From: Actinomycetospora sp. NBRC 106375
Lineage (GTDB): Bacteria > Actinomycetota > Actinomycetes > Mycobacteriales > Pseudonocardiaceae
Length of the DNA stretch: 64,000 bases
Assembly (NCBI RefSeq): GCF_030269665.1
Contig: NZ_BSTS01000011.1
Span: 224,235-288,234, forward strand
Direction of reading: 5' to 3'
Shown here: one piece after another, positions 48,598 through 57,122 of the stretch
Layout of the letters: each line of letters starts with the position of its first letter
How positions within the stretch are numbered: position 1 is the first letter of the stretch
Translations under genes and position numbers: made by a program
Notes under the pieces: generated by a model
Databases searched by the model: none
What the model saw: only the letters and a program-made list of their open reading frames with translations
What the model was told of the DNA's origin: nothing

Positions 48598-49944
48598 GTG
48601 ACCGCACCGCAGGCAGCACCTCCTGCCCAGCCCCGCAAGGCCGCCCTCGCGGCGTGGATCGGCAGCGCGCTCGAGTACTACGACTTCTTCATCTACGGCA
48701 CGGCCGCCGCGCTGGTGTTCAACAAGCTGTTCTTCCCCGGCTCCGAGCCGGCGACCGGCACGCTGCTCGCGCTCGCCACGTTCGGCGCGGGCTACCTCGC
48801 GCGGCCGGTCGGGGCGTCCGTGCTCGGCCACCTCGGCGACCGGTTCGGGCGCAAGCGGATCCTGGTCGCGACGGTGCTGCTCATGGGCGTCGCGACGTTC
48901 GCGGTCGGCTGCCTGCCCACGTATGCCTCGATCGGCGTCGCCGCTCCGATCATCCTCGTCTCCCTGCGGTTGCTGCAGGGCTTCTCCGCCGGCGGCGAGC
49001 AGGCCGGTGCCTCGTCGACGAGCCTGGAGCACGCCCCGCCGCACCGGCGCGCCTACTTCACCAGCTGGACCCTCGGGGGCACCCAGTTCGGGCAGGTCCT
49101 GGCGACGGCGATCTTCCTGCCGGTCGCCGCGCTGCCCACGCCGGACCTGCTGAGCTGGGGCTGGCGCCTGCCGTTCTGGCTCAGCGCCGTCGTCGTGGTC
49201 GCGGGGCTCCTCATCCGCCGCACCCTCGACGAGACGCCGGTGTTCACCGAGCAGGAGCAGCGCGGCGAGACGGCCCGCGCGCCCATCGCGGTGCTGCTGC
49301 GCGAGCACCTCGGGTCGGTGGTCCGTGTCGTCTGCGCGGCCACCATCGCCACCGTCAGCACGATCTTCACCGTCTACGCGCTGTCCTACGCCGTGAACGA
49401 CGTCGGGCTCTCGCGCACCGCGATGCTGTGGGTCGGCGTCGTCGCCAACCTGGTCGCGATCGTCGTCATCCCCGCCTTCGGCGTGCTGGGCGACCGGATC
49501 GGCCGCAAGCCCGTCTTCCTCGCGGGCTCGATCGGGATGGCCGTGACGATGGTCGGCTACCTCTACGCGATCTCGGCCGGCAGCTACGTCTGGATCTTCG
49601 TGTTCGGCATCCTCGTCTTCGGGCTGGGCAACAGCGCCACCGGCGGCGTCTGGCCCGCCTTCTACGGCGAGATGTTCCCGGCGCGCGTGCGGCTCTCCGG
49701 CGTCGCCATCGGGACGCAGATCGGCTTCGCCGTCGCCGGCTTCGCGCCCTCGATCGCCGCGGCGCTGGCCGGGGACGACGGCGGCAACTGGCCGGCCGTG
49801 GCGGGCTTCGTGGCCGCCGTGTGCCTGCTCAACATCGTCGCCGTCGCCACCGGGCGCGACTACTACCGCACGCCGACCGAGGACCTCGGCGTGCGCCCGG
49901 TGCCGCGGCCGCACGCGGAGGCGCCCGCGGGCTCGTCCGCGTGA
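48598..49944 (+). CDS. MFS metabolite:H+ symporter (ShiA-like)
   Basis: 448 residues, 12 helices, MHS-family transporter (as KgtP, ShiA, ProP). It begins with AAWIGSALEYYDFFIYGTAA (about 19-38), the motif of this family, then GHLGDRFGRKRILVATVLLMG (quoted core LGDRFGRKRILVA, about 79-92), LRLLQGFSAGGEQAGAS (about 124-140) and a second half GDRIGRKPVFLAG. Shikimate or quinate uptake is inferred from the cluster; other substrates are possible. The GTG at 48598 follows GAGGGAGTGCCC. The stop overlaps the lactonase-like gene start by four bases (GTGA). Confidence 0.9.
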   Translation: MTAPQAAPPAQPRKAALAAWIGSALEYYDFFIYGTAAALVFNKLFFPGSEPATGTLLALATFGAGYLARPVGASVLGHLGDRFGRKRILVATVLLMGVATFAVGCLPTYASIGVAAPIILVSLRLLQGFSAGGEQAGASSTSLEHAPPHRRAYFTSWTLGGTQFGQVLATAIFLPVAALPTPDLLSWGWRLPFWLSAVVVVAGLLIRRTLDETPVFTEQEQRGETARAPIAVLLREHLGSVVRVVCAATIATVSTIFTVYALSYAVNDVGLSRTAMLWVGVVANLVAIVVIPAFGVLGDRIGRKPVFLAGSIGMAVTMVGYLYAISAGSYVWIFVFGILVFGLGNSATGGVWPAFYGEMFPARVRLSGVAIGTQIGFAVAGFAPSIAAALAGDDGGNWPAVAGFVAAVCLLNIVAVATGRDYYRTPTEDLGVRPVPRPHAEAPAGSSA

Positions 49945-50693
49945 CCTTCGCCGTCCACGCGATCCGGTTCGCGAGCCGGCCCGGGGTCCGCGGCCAGCAC
50001 TTCCTCGGCCACGACGCGCGCTCGCACGAGCCGCACCCGACCGCCTACTCCGTCTGGCTCGCGACCGACGGGGAGCACACCGTCCTCGTCGACGCCGGCA
50101 TCGACCCCGATCGGCCCGCACCGATCGACGGCCTGGTGTTCCACGGCTCGCCGGTCGACGGGCTCGCGGCGCTCGGCGTCGACCCCGCGCAGGTCGGCCA
50201 CGTCGTCCTGACCCACCTCCACTACGACCACACCGGCACGGTCGCCGCGTTCCCCGCCGCCCGGTTCGTGGTGCAGCGTGCGGAGCTGGCCTACTGGACC
50301 GGCCCGGTCGCCGCCCGCATCCGGCGCGAGCAGTGGCTGGTGTCCCGGGCGGACGTCGAGCACCTCACCGGCCGGGCGCGCGACCGGCTCGACCTCGTCG
50401 ACGGGTCGGTCGAGGTCGTGCCGGGCCTGGAGGTGCACCACGTCGGCGGGCACACCGCGGGCATGCAGGTGGTGCGCGTGCGCACCGCGGCCGGCCCCGT
50501 CGTCCTCGCCTCCGACGCCGCCCACTTCGCCGAGAACCTCGACGCCGACCACCCGCCACCGATCCTGCACTCGGTCCCGGACGTGCACGCGGCGTTCGAC
50601 CGGCTCCGCGAGCTGGCGGGCCCCGACGGGATCGTGGTGCCGGGTCACGACCCCGCGGTCGCCGGCGGGAACACGGTCGTCCGCCTGGCCTGA
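49941..50693 (+). CDS. MBL-fold lactonase-like hydrolase
   Basis: 250 residues. Metal motif VLTHLHYDHTGTVAAFP (His, His, Asp, His near residues 91-98), HHVGGHTAGMQVV (third His about 172), LASDAAHF (bridging Asp about 191) and VPGHDPAV (last His). Pattern and length match N-acyl homoserine lactonase-like or other lactonase members of the superfamily. The GTG start overlaps the MFS stop, so it is cotranscribed with the quinate/shikimate transporter gene. Hydrolysis of a quinate ester or lactone before or after uptake is a possible role, not shown. A hairpin terminator overlaps the stop. Confidence 0.87.
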   Translation: MTFAVHAIRFASRPGVRGQHFLGHDARSHEPHPTAYSVWLATDGEHTVLVDAGIDPDRPAPIDGLVFHGSPVDGLAALGVDPAQVGHVVLTHLHYDHTGTVAAFPAARFVVQRAELAYWTGPVAARIRREQWLVSRADVEHLTGRARDRLDLVDGSVEVVPGLEVHHVGGHTAGMQVVRVRTAAGPVVLASDAAHFAENLDADHPPPILHSVPDVHAAFDRLRELAGPDGIVVPGHDPAVAGGNTVVRLA

Positions 50694-50706
50694 CCCCGCG
50701 GTCAGG
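50689..50706. terminator. Bidirectional terminator hairpin
   Basis: CCTGACC (50689-50695) and GGTCAGG (50700-50706) form a 7-bp stem with loop CCGC, covering the stop codon of the MBL gene and the last codon of the convergent alkylsulfatase remnant. Confidence 0.6.
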
Positions 50707-52349
50707 GCGTGACGATCGCGAAGCCCGGATCGGGCGGGTCGAGGACGCCGAGCAGGCGCGGGAGGGCGTCGTGGACACCGGCGACGACGAGATCGCCGGA
50801 CGCCTCGAGCTCCTCTGTCCCCACACGCCCGCCGATCAGCCCGAGCAGGGCGGTGCGACCGATCCGCACCCGCGCGTCGCCGGCGTCCCGCCCGCTGCCC
50901 GGGCCGTGCACGAGGACACCGTTGCGCAGACGGGTCCAGTGCTGCTCGGCGGAGCCGTCGTCGGCGGTGACCGTCCAGTCGACGCCCAGCCGCAGGTCCC
51001 CGGCGCGGGGGCCGTCGACCTGGATCGCCACCGAGTCGAAGAGCTGGTCGAGGCTCAGCTGGGCGATCAGGTCCGGGCTCGCGGTCGTCGTCGGCGTCCC
51101 CAGCACGCCCCCGCGCAGCTCCGTGGCCCCGGTGAGGAAGAAGTTGCGCCACGGGCCGTTCTCGGCGCCGAACCCGAGCTGTTCGAGGGCCTCGGCCTGC
51201 AGCGCGCGGGCGTCGGTGTTGCCGGGGTCGGCGAAGACGAGGTGGCCGACGAGCTCGGCGACCCAGCGGAAGTCGCCCTCCTCGTAGGCGCGACGCCCGG
51301 CGGCCAGCACGGCGTCCGGCCCGCCGATGGCCTCGACGTAGCGGCGCCCCGCCGCCTCCGGCGGGTGGGTCCAGAGGTGGGCGGGGTTGCCGTCGAACCA
51401 GCCCATGTAGCGCTGGTAGACCGCCTTGACGTTGTGGCTGATGGAGCCGTAGTAGCCGTGGGCGTTCCACGCGTTCTCGAGCCCGGCGGGCATCGTCAGC
51501 ATCTCGGCGATCTCGGCGCCGACGTAGCCCTGGTTGAGCAGGCGACGATCCGGACGCCATCGAGCGTCTCCTCCTGCCCGGTGTGCGTGACGTCCCAGGT
51601 CGGTGGGATGAGCGTGACCGTGCCGGTGGACGTGGTCATCCCGAGGCCCGCGCCCATCTGACCGCCCGGTCCGACGGGCAGCGCGGCGCCGTACATGTAC
51701 GCCGCGCGCCGGCTCATGGCGGCGCCGGCGTAGACGTTCTCCGCGACGGCGTGGTGGACGAAGCCCTCGGGCGCGAGGACGGGGACGCGGCCGGAGGCGA
51801 CGTCGTCACAGGAGACGACGCCCCGGACGCCGCCGAAGTGGTCGACGTGGCTGTGGGTGTAGATCACCGCGGTCACCAGGGGTGTAGATCACCGCGGTCA
51901 CCGGGGGTGTAGATCACCGCGGTCACCGGCCGGTCGCCGCGGTGCTCGCGGTAGAGCGCCAGGCCGTCCGCGGCCGTCTCGGTGGAGATCAGGGGGTCGA
52001 TGACGATGACGCCGCGGTCGCCCTCGACGATCGTCATGTTCGACAGGTCCATGCCGCGGACCTGATAGATGCCGTCGGTGACCTCGTAGAGGCCGTGCAG
52101 CGCGACCAGCTGGGCCTGTCGCCACAGGCTGGGGTGCACCGTGTCCGGGCGCGGCCCGGCCAGCACGTCGGCCCAGGCATCGGCGTTCCAGACGACACGC
52201 CCGTCGTCCGCGTGGACGGTGCCGGGACTCCGGGATCCGAGCAGCCCGCGACGCGCGTCCTCGAGATCCCTGGTGTCGCCGAACGGGAGGCGGTCCTCCA
52301 CTGCCCGCGCCGCGGCCAGGATTCCGGGGTCCACCGTCGCTTCCGTCAT
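50702..52349 (-). pseudogene. Disrupted alkyl/aryl-sulfatase (SdsA/YjcS type)
   Basis: Three in-order pieces of an SdsA-type alkylsulfatase are in different frames. Piece 1 (52349 to about 51900) has the N-terminus and VIVIDPLISTETAADGLALY. Piece 2 has the metal motif IYTHSHVDHFGGVRG and AAYMYGAALPVGP up to TLDGVRIV. Piece 3 (to 50702) begins LLNQGYVGAEIAEMLTM and carries HNVKAVYQRYMGWFDGNPAH plus the C-terminal SCP2-like domain. Lesion 1 is a 25-bp tandem triplication (51857-51928). Lesion 2, near 51540, is a deletion of about 115 codons, with frame change, that removed the central metal-binding region. Intact enzymes are about 620-660 residues. Both lesions make it non-functional. Confidence 0.85.
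51857..51928 (-). repeat. 25-bp tandem triplication inside the alkylsulfatase remnant
   Basis: Copies start at 51857, 51882 and 51907 and share GTGTAGATCACCGCGGTCAC, with one difference in the spacer. One copy would keep the coding frame through PVTAVIYTHSHVDH; three copies add 50 bp and shift it. Adjacent repeats point to slippage or unequal exchange. Confidence 0.9.
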
Positions 52350-52384
52350 GCGTCGATCGTCGGGCGGGTCGTGCCGGTGACGCC

Positions 52385-54985
52385 TCATCCACCCCGGGCG
52401 AGGTCCGCCGCCTCGAGCAGCCCGCGCCGCCGGGCCTGGGTGACGGCGTGGCGGCGGTTGTCGACCTGGAGCTTCGCGTAGATCGCGCGGATGTGGGTCT
52501 TCACGGTGTTCACCGAGACCGCGAGGTCGTCGGCGATCTCGCTGGTCGAGCGCTGTGTCGGCAGCATCTCCAGGACGGCCTGCTCGCGGTCGGTCAGCGC
52601 CGCGGGCTCGGGGCGGGCCGCGCCGGCGGGCAGCGCGAGGGTGTCCGCGACGAGCGCGTCCGCCCGGCCGAACGAGCCCGCGTGCTCGGCGAGGAACAGG
52701 CGCACCCCGGGCGCCAGGTGGTGCAACGGGCGGACCACGCCGTACCGGTCGGCGCCCTCGAGGGCGGCGCGCACCCGGCGCCGGGCGGTCGCCCGCTCCC
52801 CGCGGGACAGGGCGATCTCGGCGTCGAGCAGGGGAGCCTCGACGAGGACGGGGAGCACCACGGGCGGGCACGCACCCTCGAGAGCCGGGGCGAGCAGGCG
52901 TCGCGCGCCGGGATCCCCGGCGGTGACCCAGGCCGCCCTGGCCTCGAGGAGCGCGAGCTCCGGGGTGCCGGCGAGCCGGTGGGCGACGGCCCGGACGGCC
53001 TCGTGGGCCTCGGCGGCGCGTCCGAGCGCGAAGGCCGCCTCCTGCTCGAGGAGGGCGGCGAAGGCGACCTGGTGGTCGTCGAGCGCGGCCGGGTCGCCCG
53101 TCAGCCGGGCGTGCCGGATGCGGCGCCACCCGCCCAGGGCGTCCCCGAGGTCGAACTCGGCGGCCCCGAGGATGGTGGTCACGAGGGCGTGCAGGGCCGG
53201 GAACCGCGCGGGGTCGCCCTGCAGCGCGCGGAGGGCGTGCTCCCGGGCGCGCGCGGGGCGGCCCCGGCGCAGCTCGGCGGTGCCGAGGATCGCCAGGGCC
53301 GCGATCGACCACGGGCTGTCCATCCAGCCGTGCCGGGCGGCGCGCTCGACGACGGCGGACGCGCTGCGGACCATCGCGAGGGTGTCGCCCTCGGCGGTGC
53401 GGGCGATGCCGAGGGTCGACTCGGCCTGGAGCGCGAGGTAGGGCAGGCCGTGCCGGTCGGCGATCTCGAGCGCCCGCGACGCCTCGTGGCGGGCCTGCGC
53501 GGGGTCGCCGGTGGCGAGCGCGGTGCCGCGGGTGGCGTGGGCCAGGCCGCGCAGCGCCGGCCCGGTGATCGCGTCGGGGTCGACGCGGCGCGCCGCGGCG
53601 GCGCCGTCCCCGGGGCGGCCGTGTGCCGCGGCCCGGCGGGCGTCGGCGAGGTCCCGCAGCACCGCGTCCCCACCGCGGGACCCCGCGTGCGCGAGGACCT
53701 CGTCGGCGGCGTCGAGCCGGCCCGTCTCCAGGGCGACGACGGCCCGCAGCAGGTCGAGCGGCGGGTCGTCGCCGGCCGTCGATCGCCGGTCGAGGGCGTC
53801 GGTCAGGGCCGCGAGCTCCCCGCGGGCGAGGAGGTCGGCGGCCCGGCGGCGCAGCAGGTCCGCCGTGGCGTCGTCGTCGCCGGCGTCGACGCTGTGGCGC
53901 AGGGCGCCCACGGGGTCGTCGTGGTCCTCGCACCACGCGGCGGCGCGGTGGTGCAGCGCGGCGAGGTGCTCGGGGTCGCGGCGCCGCAGCCGGGTGAGGA
54001 TGTGCGAGCGCAGCAGCTCGTGGATGTGGAACTGCTCGCCGTGGCGGTCGAGCGGGGTCAGCATCCCGCTGCCCGCGGCGAGGTCGGCGAGCACGTCCGC
54101 CGCGCCCGGGTCACCGGTCAGGGCCACGGCCTCCTCGACGGCGACGACGTGCCGCACGCTGGTGGCCACGAGCACGCGGTACTCGCGCTCGGACAGGCGT
54201 GCGAGGACCTCGTCGACGAGGTAGTCCGCCACCGACCGGTCGTCCCCGGCGAACTCGGCGACGAAGGCGTCCGGGTCGGGCGCGCTGCGCAGCGACAGGG
54301 CCGCCAGGCGCAGCGCGGCGGGCCAGCCCTCGGTGCGCTCGACGAGGGTCGCGATGCGGTCGGGCGCCAGCTCGATGCGCTCGAGGTCGAGCAGGGCCGC
54401 GGTCTCGGCGGGGCTGAACCGCAGGTCCGCGGCCCGGATCTCGCTGAGGCGCTCGGCGAGGCGCAGGCGGTCGAGGCCCAGCGGCGGGTCGACGCGGCTG
54501 CACAGCACCAGCACGAGGCGGCGCAGCGGGTGCCGCACCAGCGCCCGCAGCCCGTCGACGGTCGGGCTCCCGAGGACCTCGTGGACGTCGTCGAGGACCA
54601 GGCGCAGGGGCACCGGCAGGTCGTCGAGCGCGTCCACGACGCGGGCGCGCACGGCGGCGGGCTCGGCCGTCTCGGCGACGGGCTCGCGCAGCGGGCTCGC
54701 GGTCGGCACGGACGGGCACGTCGCGATGGCCGCCAGCACCGACGACCAGAACGTCACCTCGTCGCGGTCGGCGGCGTCGAGCGAGACCCAGGCCGTCTCC
54801 AGGTCCGGGCGGGCCCGGACCCAGCTCGCGACCGTCGCCGTCTTCCCGTACCCGGCGGGCGCGCTGACGAGCAGCACCGGGCGCCACGGCGCGCCGGAAC
54901 CGGGCACGTCGAGGGCCTCGCGCAGGGCCGGGCGGTCGACGAGCTGCGCGGGGGCGTGGGGCACCGCGGTCTTGGCGCGCGGCAT
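52385..54985 (-). CDS. LAL-type (MalT-like) LuxR regulator
   Basis: 866 residues, a large ATP-binding LuxR regulator. N-terminal STAND ATPase: Walker A SAPAGYGKTAT (about residues 40-50) and Walker B LRLVLDDVHEV (about 128-138), winged-helix region, then a long helical TPR-like region (about 350-780). The C-terminal LuxR HTH (about 800-866) has LTDREQAVLEMLPTQRSTSE, IADDLAVSVNTVKTHIRAIY and AKLQVDNRRHAV. These proteins integrate signals and activate promoters. The ATG at 54985 is used. The sulfatase remnant starts 35 bp downstream on the same strand, so the regulator may once have controlled or been cotranscribed with it. DNA at 54986-55157 upstream shows no gene. Confidence 0.93.
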   Translation of the reverse strand: MPRAKTAVPHAPAQLVDRPALREALDVPGSGAPWRPVLLVSAPAGYGKTATVASWVRARPDLETAWVSLDAADRDEVTFWSSVLAAIATCPSVPTASPLREPVAETAEPAAVRARVVDALDDLPVPLRLVLDDVHEVLGSPTVDGLRALVRHPLRRLVLVLCSRVDPPLGLDRLRLAERLSEIRAADLRFSPAETAALLDLERIELAPDRIATLVERTEGWPAALRLAALSLRSAPDPDAFVAEFAGDDRSVADYLVDEVLARLSEREYRVLVATSVRHVVAVEEAVALTGDPGAADVLADLAAGSGMLTPLDRHGEQFHIHELLRSHILTRLRRRDPEHLAALHHRAAAWCEDHDDPVGALRHSVDAGDDDATADLLRRRAADLLARGELAALTDALDRRSTAGDDPPLDLLRAVVALETGRLDAADEVLAHAGSRGGDAVLRDLADARRAAAHGRPGDGAAAARRVDPDAITGPALRGLAHATRGTALATGDPAQARHEASRALEIADRHGLPYLALQAESTLGIARTAEGDTLAMVRSASAVVERAARHGWMDSPWSIAALAILGTAELRRGRPARAREHALRALQGDPARFPALHALVTTILGAAEFDLGDALGGWRRIRHARLTGDPAALDDHQVAFAALLEQEAAFALGRAAEAHEAVRAVAHRLAGTPELALLEARAAWVTAGDPGARRLLAPALEGACPPVVLPVLVEAPLLDAEIALSRGERATARRRVRAALEGADRYGVVRPLHHLAPGVRLFLAEHAGSFGRADALVADTLALPAGAARPEPAALTDREQAVLEMLPTQRSTSEIADDLAVSVNTVKTHIRAIYAKLQVDNRRHAVTQARRRGLLEAADLARGG

Positions 54986-55157
54986 GGCCCTCCCTCGCTG
55001 CCTCGGGCCGGGGTCCGGAGATCTCGTGTTGTACGCCGATCACGCTGCGGTGACCAGGTCATACGCCGCAATGCACCGTGTGAGGGGTGAGGCTGCTCCG
55101 CACGCGAGGCCCCGACGGACCGACCGTGCCCGGACGATCACGCCGTGTCGAGAGGCG

Positions 55158-55388
55158 TCAGCGGCGCCGGCGACGTAGGAGCAGTCCGACGATCACGCCG
55201 ATGACGAGGGTGATCGTCAGCGCCGCCCACTGCGGCATCACGACGAGCGGGATCAGGAGCCGGATGCTCACCAGATCCCGGTTCTCCAGCACGAAGATCA
55301 CCGCGAGGACGAGCAGCACCACCGGCAGCACCCACCCGGCGCGCCACCACGGCGTGGTCGTGGTCCGCCCTGTCGTCTTCTCAGCCAT
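55158..55388 (-). CDS. Small LapA-like membrane protein
   Basis: 76 residues. After a Lys/Thr-rich start (MAEKTTGRTTTTPWWRAG) two helices are seen: VLPVVLLVLAVIFVLENRDLV and ALTITLVIGVIVGLLL, with a basic C-terminal RRRRR. The ENRDLVSIRL segment between them matches LapA/DUF1049 proteins, which are membrane proteins with a role in lipopolysaccharide assembly in Gram-negatives but unknown roles in actinobacteria. It overlaps the AI-2E gene by eight bases. Confidence 0.8.
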   Translation of the reverse strand: MAEKTTGRTTTTPWWRAGWVLPVVLLVLAVIFVLENRDLVSIRLLIPLVVMPQWAALTITLVIGVIVGLLLRRRRR

Positions 55389-56529
55389 GGTCGACCTCCG
55401 AGGTCCCGACGGAATCCGTGCTCGGCGCCGTCCCGGGGGGAGCGGCGTCCGGGGGCGTGATGCCGGCGGCACGGCGCCGCTCGGCGCCCACCTGCCGGAA
55501 GACGACCTTGGCGGCGGCCGTGAGGGGGAGCGCCGTGATCGCGCCGAGCAGGCCGCCGACCGACCCGCCGACGAGCACGGCGACGAACGCCGCTGCCGGG
55601 GAGATCTCGACCGCCTGGGAGAAGACCCGTGGCGCGATGAGGTAGTTCTCCAGCGCCTGGTAGATGCAGAAGAAGATCAGGGTGGCGACGGCCAGGCCGA
55701 GGCTCACCGACAGGCCGACGCCGATGCCCGCCAGCGAGGCCAGGGCGGCGCCGACCTGCGGGATCGCGTCGAGCACGGCGACGACGAGGCCGAGCAGCGC
55801 CGGGTAGGGCGTGCCGGCGACGAGGAAGAACGCGAACGCCGCGACCCCGGCGATGCCGGAGACGGTCAGTTGGCCCGAGACGTAGCCGCCGATGCGTCCG
55901 AGCGCCTGGTCGACGGTGTCGATGCGGTCGTCCCGCCCGATCATCCGGTCGAGCCCGGCGCGGATCCGGGGCATCGCGAGGGTGAAGTACACCAGGAGGG
56001 CGAGCACCGTCACCGTCGCGAAGACGCCGCCGAGCAGGGCGCCGAGCACGCCGAACACCGCGGCGGCGGAGGTCGCGAGGACGTCGCCGGCCGCGCTGAG
56101 CAGACCCTGCAGCTGCTGGTGGGCCGACGGGTCGGCCAGGGCCTGACCGGTCGTGCTCTGCCGCCCGCCGAGGCGGTCGGCGAGCGAGGAGAGCAGGGTC
56201 GGGAGCTGGTCGGCGAGCTGCCCGAGCTGGCGCGAGGCGGGCACCACGATCAGCGCGACCAGCCCCGCGACGACGAGCAGCAGGCCCAGGACGACGAGGA
56301 CGAGGGCCAGGCCGCGCCGGACGCCGCGGCGGCCGAGGGCCCGGATCGCGGGCTCGATCCCGACGGCCAGGAAGAAGCCGACGAACACGAGCAGCAGCGC
56401 GCCCCGCGCGGCGTAGGCCGCCCCGGCCGCGAGCAGCACCACCAGGACCGTCGCCGTGATCGCGGCGTAATCGGTCAGGGGCATGCGGCGGGGCCGGGGT
56501 TCGCCTGCGGGCCCGGCGGGCTGGGTCAT
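55381..56529 (-). CDS. AI-2E-family (PerM/YtrI-like) membrane transporter
   Basis: 382 residues with about seven to eight helices: ITATVLVVLLAAGAAYAARG, LALVLVVLGLLLVVAG, then the large soluble helix segment, and the signature part YPALLGLVVAVLDAIPQVG (about residues 240-258), which matches the PNP/DAIPYVG motif of the family. AI-2E proteins can act as Na+/H+ exchangers or signal exporters. The ATG at 56529 is chosen; an upstream ATG would include leader-type sequence. The eight-base overlap with the LapA-like gene indicates an operon. Confidence 0.88.
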   Translation of the reverse strand: MTQPAGPAGEPRPRRMPLTDYAAITATVLVVLLAAGAAYAARGALLLVFVGFFLAVGIEPAIRALGRRGVRRGLALVLVVLGLLLVVAGLVALIVVPASRQLGQLADQLPTLLSSLADRLGGRQSTTGQALADPSAHQQLQGLLSAAGDVLATSAAAVFGVLGALLGGVFATVTVLALLVYFTLAMPRIRAGLDRMIGRDDRIDTVDQALGRIGGYVSGQLTVSGIAGVAAFAFFLVAGTPYPALLGLVVAVLDAIPQVGAALASLAGIGVGLSVSLGLAVATLIFFCIYQALENYLIAPRVFSQAVEISPAAAFVAVLVGGSVGGLLGAITALPLTAAAKVVFRQVGAERRRAAGITPPDAAPPGTAPSTDSVGTSEVDHG

Positions 56530-56857
56530 GTCGCTGCCTCTCGCAGTCGGGGGCAGGACCGATCGACGGCCCAGCGTGGCGGGCCCCCTCACCGTCGGCC
56601 TCATTCGTGGCGGGTGAGATCGTCCGCCGCCGTCCCCGGCGGTGCGACCACGGCGGTCGCGGGGCGGCCGCGACGGGCGGATCGGGGCCGGTCGCGCCGT
56701 GCGGTCGTCGCGGTCCGGTGCGGGCGCGCGCGGACGGTGACCGGCGCGACGCCGGGCTCACCCGTCAGGGATGACGCCCGGCCCCGCGCGCGGGGCCACG
56801 GTGGGCGGTGTCCGGTGACCGGAGGCCTCCTGCCCGGTCGCGGAGAGGAGAACGGCG
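56530..56857. other. Intergenic region with GC-rich palindrome
   Basis: A 328-bp region between the minus-strand AI-2E gene and the plus-strand small gene (56858). No protein-like reading frame is seen. The palindrome GGCCCCGCGCGCGGGGCC (56780-56797) can form a strong 8-bp stem with a small loop. The remainder is GC-rich with no further clear element; both promoters must lie here. Confidence 0.5.
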
Positions 56858-57064
56858 ATGAGCCCCGCCCGCTACGAGGTCCGCGTCGCGGGACTGCTGT
56901 CCGACGACGTCGCCGCGGACTTCACCGAGTTCACCGTCCAGGACGCACCGGCCGAGACCGTCATGTACGGCGAGATCGTCGACGACGCCCACCTGCACGG
57001 TGTCCTCGCCCGGCTCCAGGCCCTCGGTCTCCAGGTCACCTCTCTGCGCACCGTCCCCGAGTAG
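56858..57064 (+). CDS. Small conserved-looking protein
   Basis: 68 residues: MSPARYEVRVAGLLSDDVAA, then a strand-rich middle (DFTEFTVQDAPAETVMYGEI), a helix (HLHGVLARLQALGLQVTSL) and RTVPE. The beta-beta-alpha-beta pattern suggests a small ACT- or ferredoxin-like domain; no named family is recognised. GGAGAGGAG is located ten bases before the ATG, a strong ribosome site. The GntR gene follows 58 bp later. Confidence 0.7.
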   Translation: MSPARYEVRVAGLLSDDVAADFTEFTVQDAPAETVMYGEIVDDAHLHGVLARLQALGLQVTSLRTVPE

Positions 57065-57094
57065 CGAGGACCGTGATCGAGTACATAGATGCAA

Positions 57095-57108
57095 GCTTGA
57101 ATCCAAGC
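57095..57108. promoter_or_regulatory. GCTTG-AATC-CAAGC dyad upstream of the GntR gene
   Basis: A perfect 5-bp inverted repeat (57095-57099 and 57104-57108) 15 bp before the GntR start codon (57123). It lies in an AT-rich stretch (TACATAGATGCAAGCTTGAATCC) that could carry the -10. Probable autoregulatory operator of the GntR protein. Confidence 0.45.
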
Positions 57109-57122
57109 CGTAGGGTGGCCGC

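Noticed and set aside
51857..51928. Phase-variation switch for an active sulfatase
   Set aside because: The repeat could act as one, but a second independent deletion in the same gene removes the catalytic centre, so no active form results from copy-number change alone.
52448..55090. Plus-strand frame of 880 codons opposite the LAL regulator
   Set aside because: Antisense shadow without domain; the minus strand has Walker motifs and the LuxR HTH.
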